In this document: one piece after another, positions 63,126 through 64,000 of the stretch
Position numbering within the stretch: the stretch's first letter is position 1
Layout of the letters: each line of letters begins with the position of its first letter
DNA from: Inia geoffrensis
Taxonomy: Eukaryota; Chordata; Mammalia; Artiodactyla; Iniidae
Length of the DNA stretch: 64,000 bases
Direction of reading: 5' to 3'
NCBI GenBank assembly: GCA_036417435.1
Contig: JAZAQT010000281.1
Coordinates: 1-64,000, forward strand
Program-made: the position numbers and the translations under genes
Notes under the pieces: model-generated
Told to the model about the DNA's origin: nothing
What the model saw: the letters and a program-made list of their open reading frames with translations, nothing else
Databases searched by the model: none

Positions 63126-64000
63126 AATGGAGAGGGATTAGGGTACAGGTTAGGGTACCGCTGTGGTTTAGTGTTAGCGTACGTTTGAGGGCACAAGTTA
63201 GTCTTGGTGTCCTGGTTAAGATTAGCGCACGGGTGACGGTAAGGTTTCGGGTGAGGGTCAGGGTTAGGATTCGGGTTAGGGTTAGGGTTAGGGAATGGAG
63301 AGAGATTAGGGTACAGGTTAAGGTACGACAATGCTTAAGGGTTAGCGTAAGTGTGAGGGCACGAGTTAGTGTTGGTGTACTGGTTAAGACATGGGCACCG
63401 ATGAGGGTAAGGCCTCGGATAAGGGTCACATTCAGGGTTTCGCTTAGGGTTAGGGTTAAGGAATGGGGAGGGATTAGGGTACAGGATAGGGTACGACAAT
63501 GCTTAAGGGTTAGCGTACTTTTGAGGGCATGAGTTAGTGTTTGTGTACTGGTTAAGATTAGGGCATTGGTTAGGGTAGGGCATCGGAAATGGGTCAGGTT
63601 TAGGGATGGGGTTAGGGTTAGGGTTAAGGAATGGGGAGGGATTAGGGTACAATTTAGGGTACGACAACGCTTAAGGTTTAGCGTACGTGTGAGGGCACGA
63701 GTTAGTGTTGGTGTCCTGGTTAAGATTAGGGCACGGGTGAGGGTAAGGCTTCGGGTGAGGGTCAGGGTTAGGATTCGTGTTAGGGTTAGGGTTAAGGAAT
63801 GCAGAGGGATTAGGGTACAGCTTAGGGTACGACAGTGCTTAAGGGTTAGCGTTCGCGTGAGGGCAAGGGTTAATGTTAGTGTCCTGGTTAAGATTAGGGC
63901 ACGGGTGAGGGTAAGGCTTCAGGTGAAGGTCACGGTTAGGATTCGGGTTAGGGTTAGGATTAGGGAATGGGGAGATATTAGGCCACAGTTTAGGGTACCA
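63126..64000 (+). repeat. HOR unit 52, partial (abcde and start of f)
   Basis: This is the copy of unit 19, with GGATAAGGG in b near 63417. Monomers start at 63126, 63294, 63462, 63630, 63798 and 63966. The window ends 35 bp into f, so the array continues to the right. Confidence 0.92.

Larger units (their letters stand above)
1..64000 (+). repeat. Telomere-derived 168-bp satellite array (whole window)
   Basis: The landmark AATGG/AATGC recurs at 167, 335, 503, 671, 839, 1007, 1175, 1343 and 1511, each step exactly 168 bp, and the same spacing continues to the right edge. Each monomer divides into 28 hexamers that are variants of GTTAGG, such as GTGAGG, GTCAGG, GTAAGG, ATTAGG, GCACGG and GTACGA. 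The least degenerate hexamers lie at the monomer end. No monomer is inverted. A hand count of the d monomer at 3189-3356 gives 69 G and 17 C, so the strands are strongly asymmetric. The array runs off both edges, so its full length is unknown. Subtelomeric placement is inferred from the motif; the window shows neither a terminal telomere nor unique flanking DNA. Confidence 0.97.

Noticed and set aside
1..64000. CRISPR array
   Set aside because: The repeats are contiguous degenerate hexamers with no unique spacers, and the period (168 bp) and eukaryotic telomere motif do not fit CRISPR.
1..64000. True chromosome terminus or telomere-telomere fusion
   Set aside because: No perfect TTAGGG run exceeds 33 bp and orientation never inverts, so neither a terminal tract nor a head-to-head fusion is present.

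Overview
This 64 kb window is one uninterrupted block of tandem satellite DNA. I see no protein-coding gene, RNA gene, transposon, CRISPR array or unique sequence in it. Everything is built from degenerate TTAGGG hexamers, all with TTAGGG on the + strand. TTAGGG is the telomere motif of vertebrates, many other metazoans, fungi and many algae and protists, so the source is a eukaryotic chromosome. The likeliest place is a subtelomere, with a centromeric or other heterochromatic array as the alternative. The sequence alone does not fix the species.

Level 1 is a 168-bp monomer, which is exactly 28 hexamers. About 381 monomers fill the window. I number them from the conserved AATGG/AATGC that follows the most telomere-like stretch. 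Level 2 is a fixed order of eight monomer classes, named here a to h, in the order a-b-c-d-e-h-f-g. Three common unit forms exist: abcdefg (about 1176 bp), aabcdefg (about 1344 bp) and abcdehfg (1343 bp). Level 3 is super-repeats: aabcdefg and abcdehfg units pair into a 2687-bp period, a 10,239-bp period links the first and second 8 kb of homogeneous sequence, and a 5380-bp, 32-monomer period fills about 34-47 kb.

Layout: domain I (1 to about 30.5 kb) is homogeneous. Domain II (about 30.5-48.25 kb) has more diverged monomers, irregular units and many hybrid monomers, but it holds a very recent 5380-bp tandem duplication. Domain III (about 48.25-64 kb) is a rearranged near-identical copy of parts of domain I, joined to domain II inside a c/a hybrid monomer. 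Nearly every rearrangement keeps the 168-bp register, as expected from unequal crossover and conversion between aligned monomers.

The many long reading frames are by-products. GTTAGG reads Val-Arg, its complement reads Leu-Thr or Pro-Asn in two other frames, and 168 is divisible by 3, so frames stay open from one monomer to the next. I annotate none as a gene.
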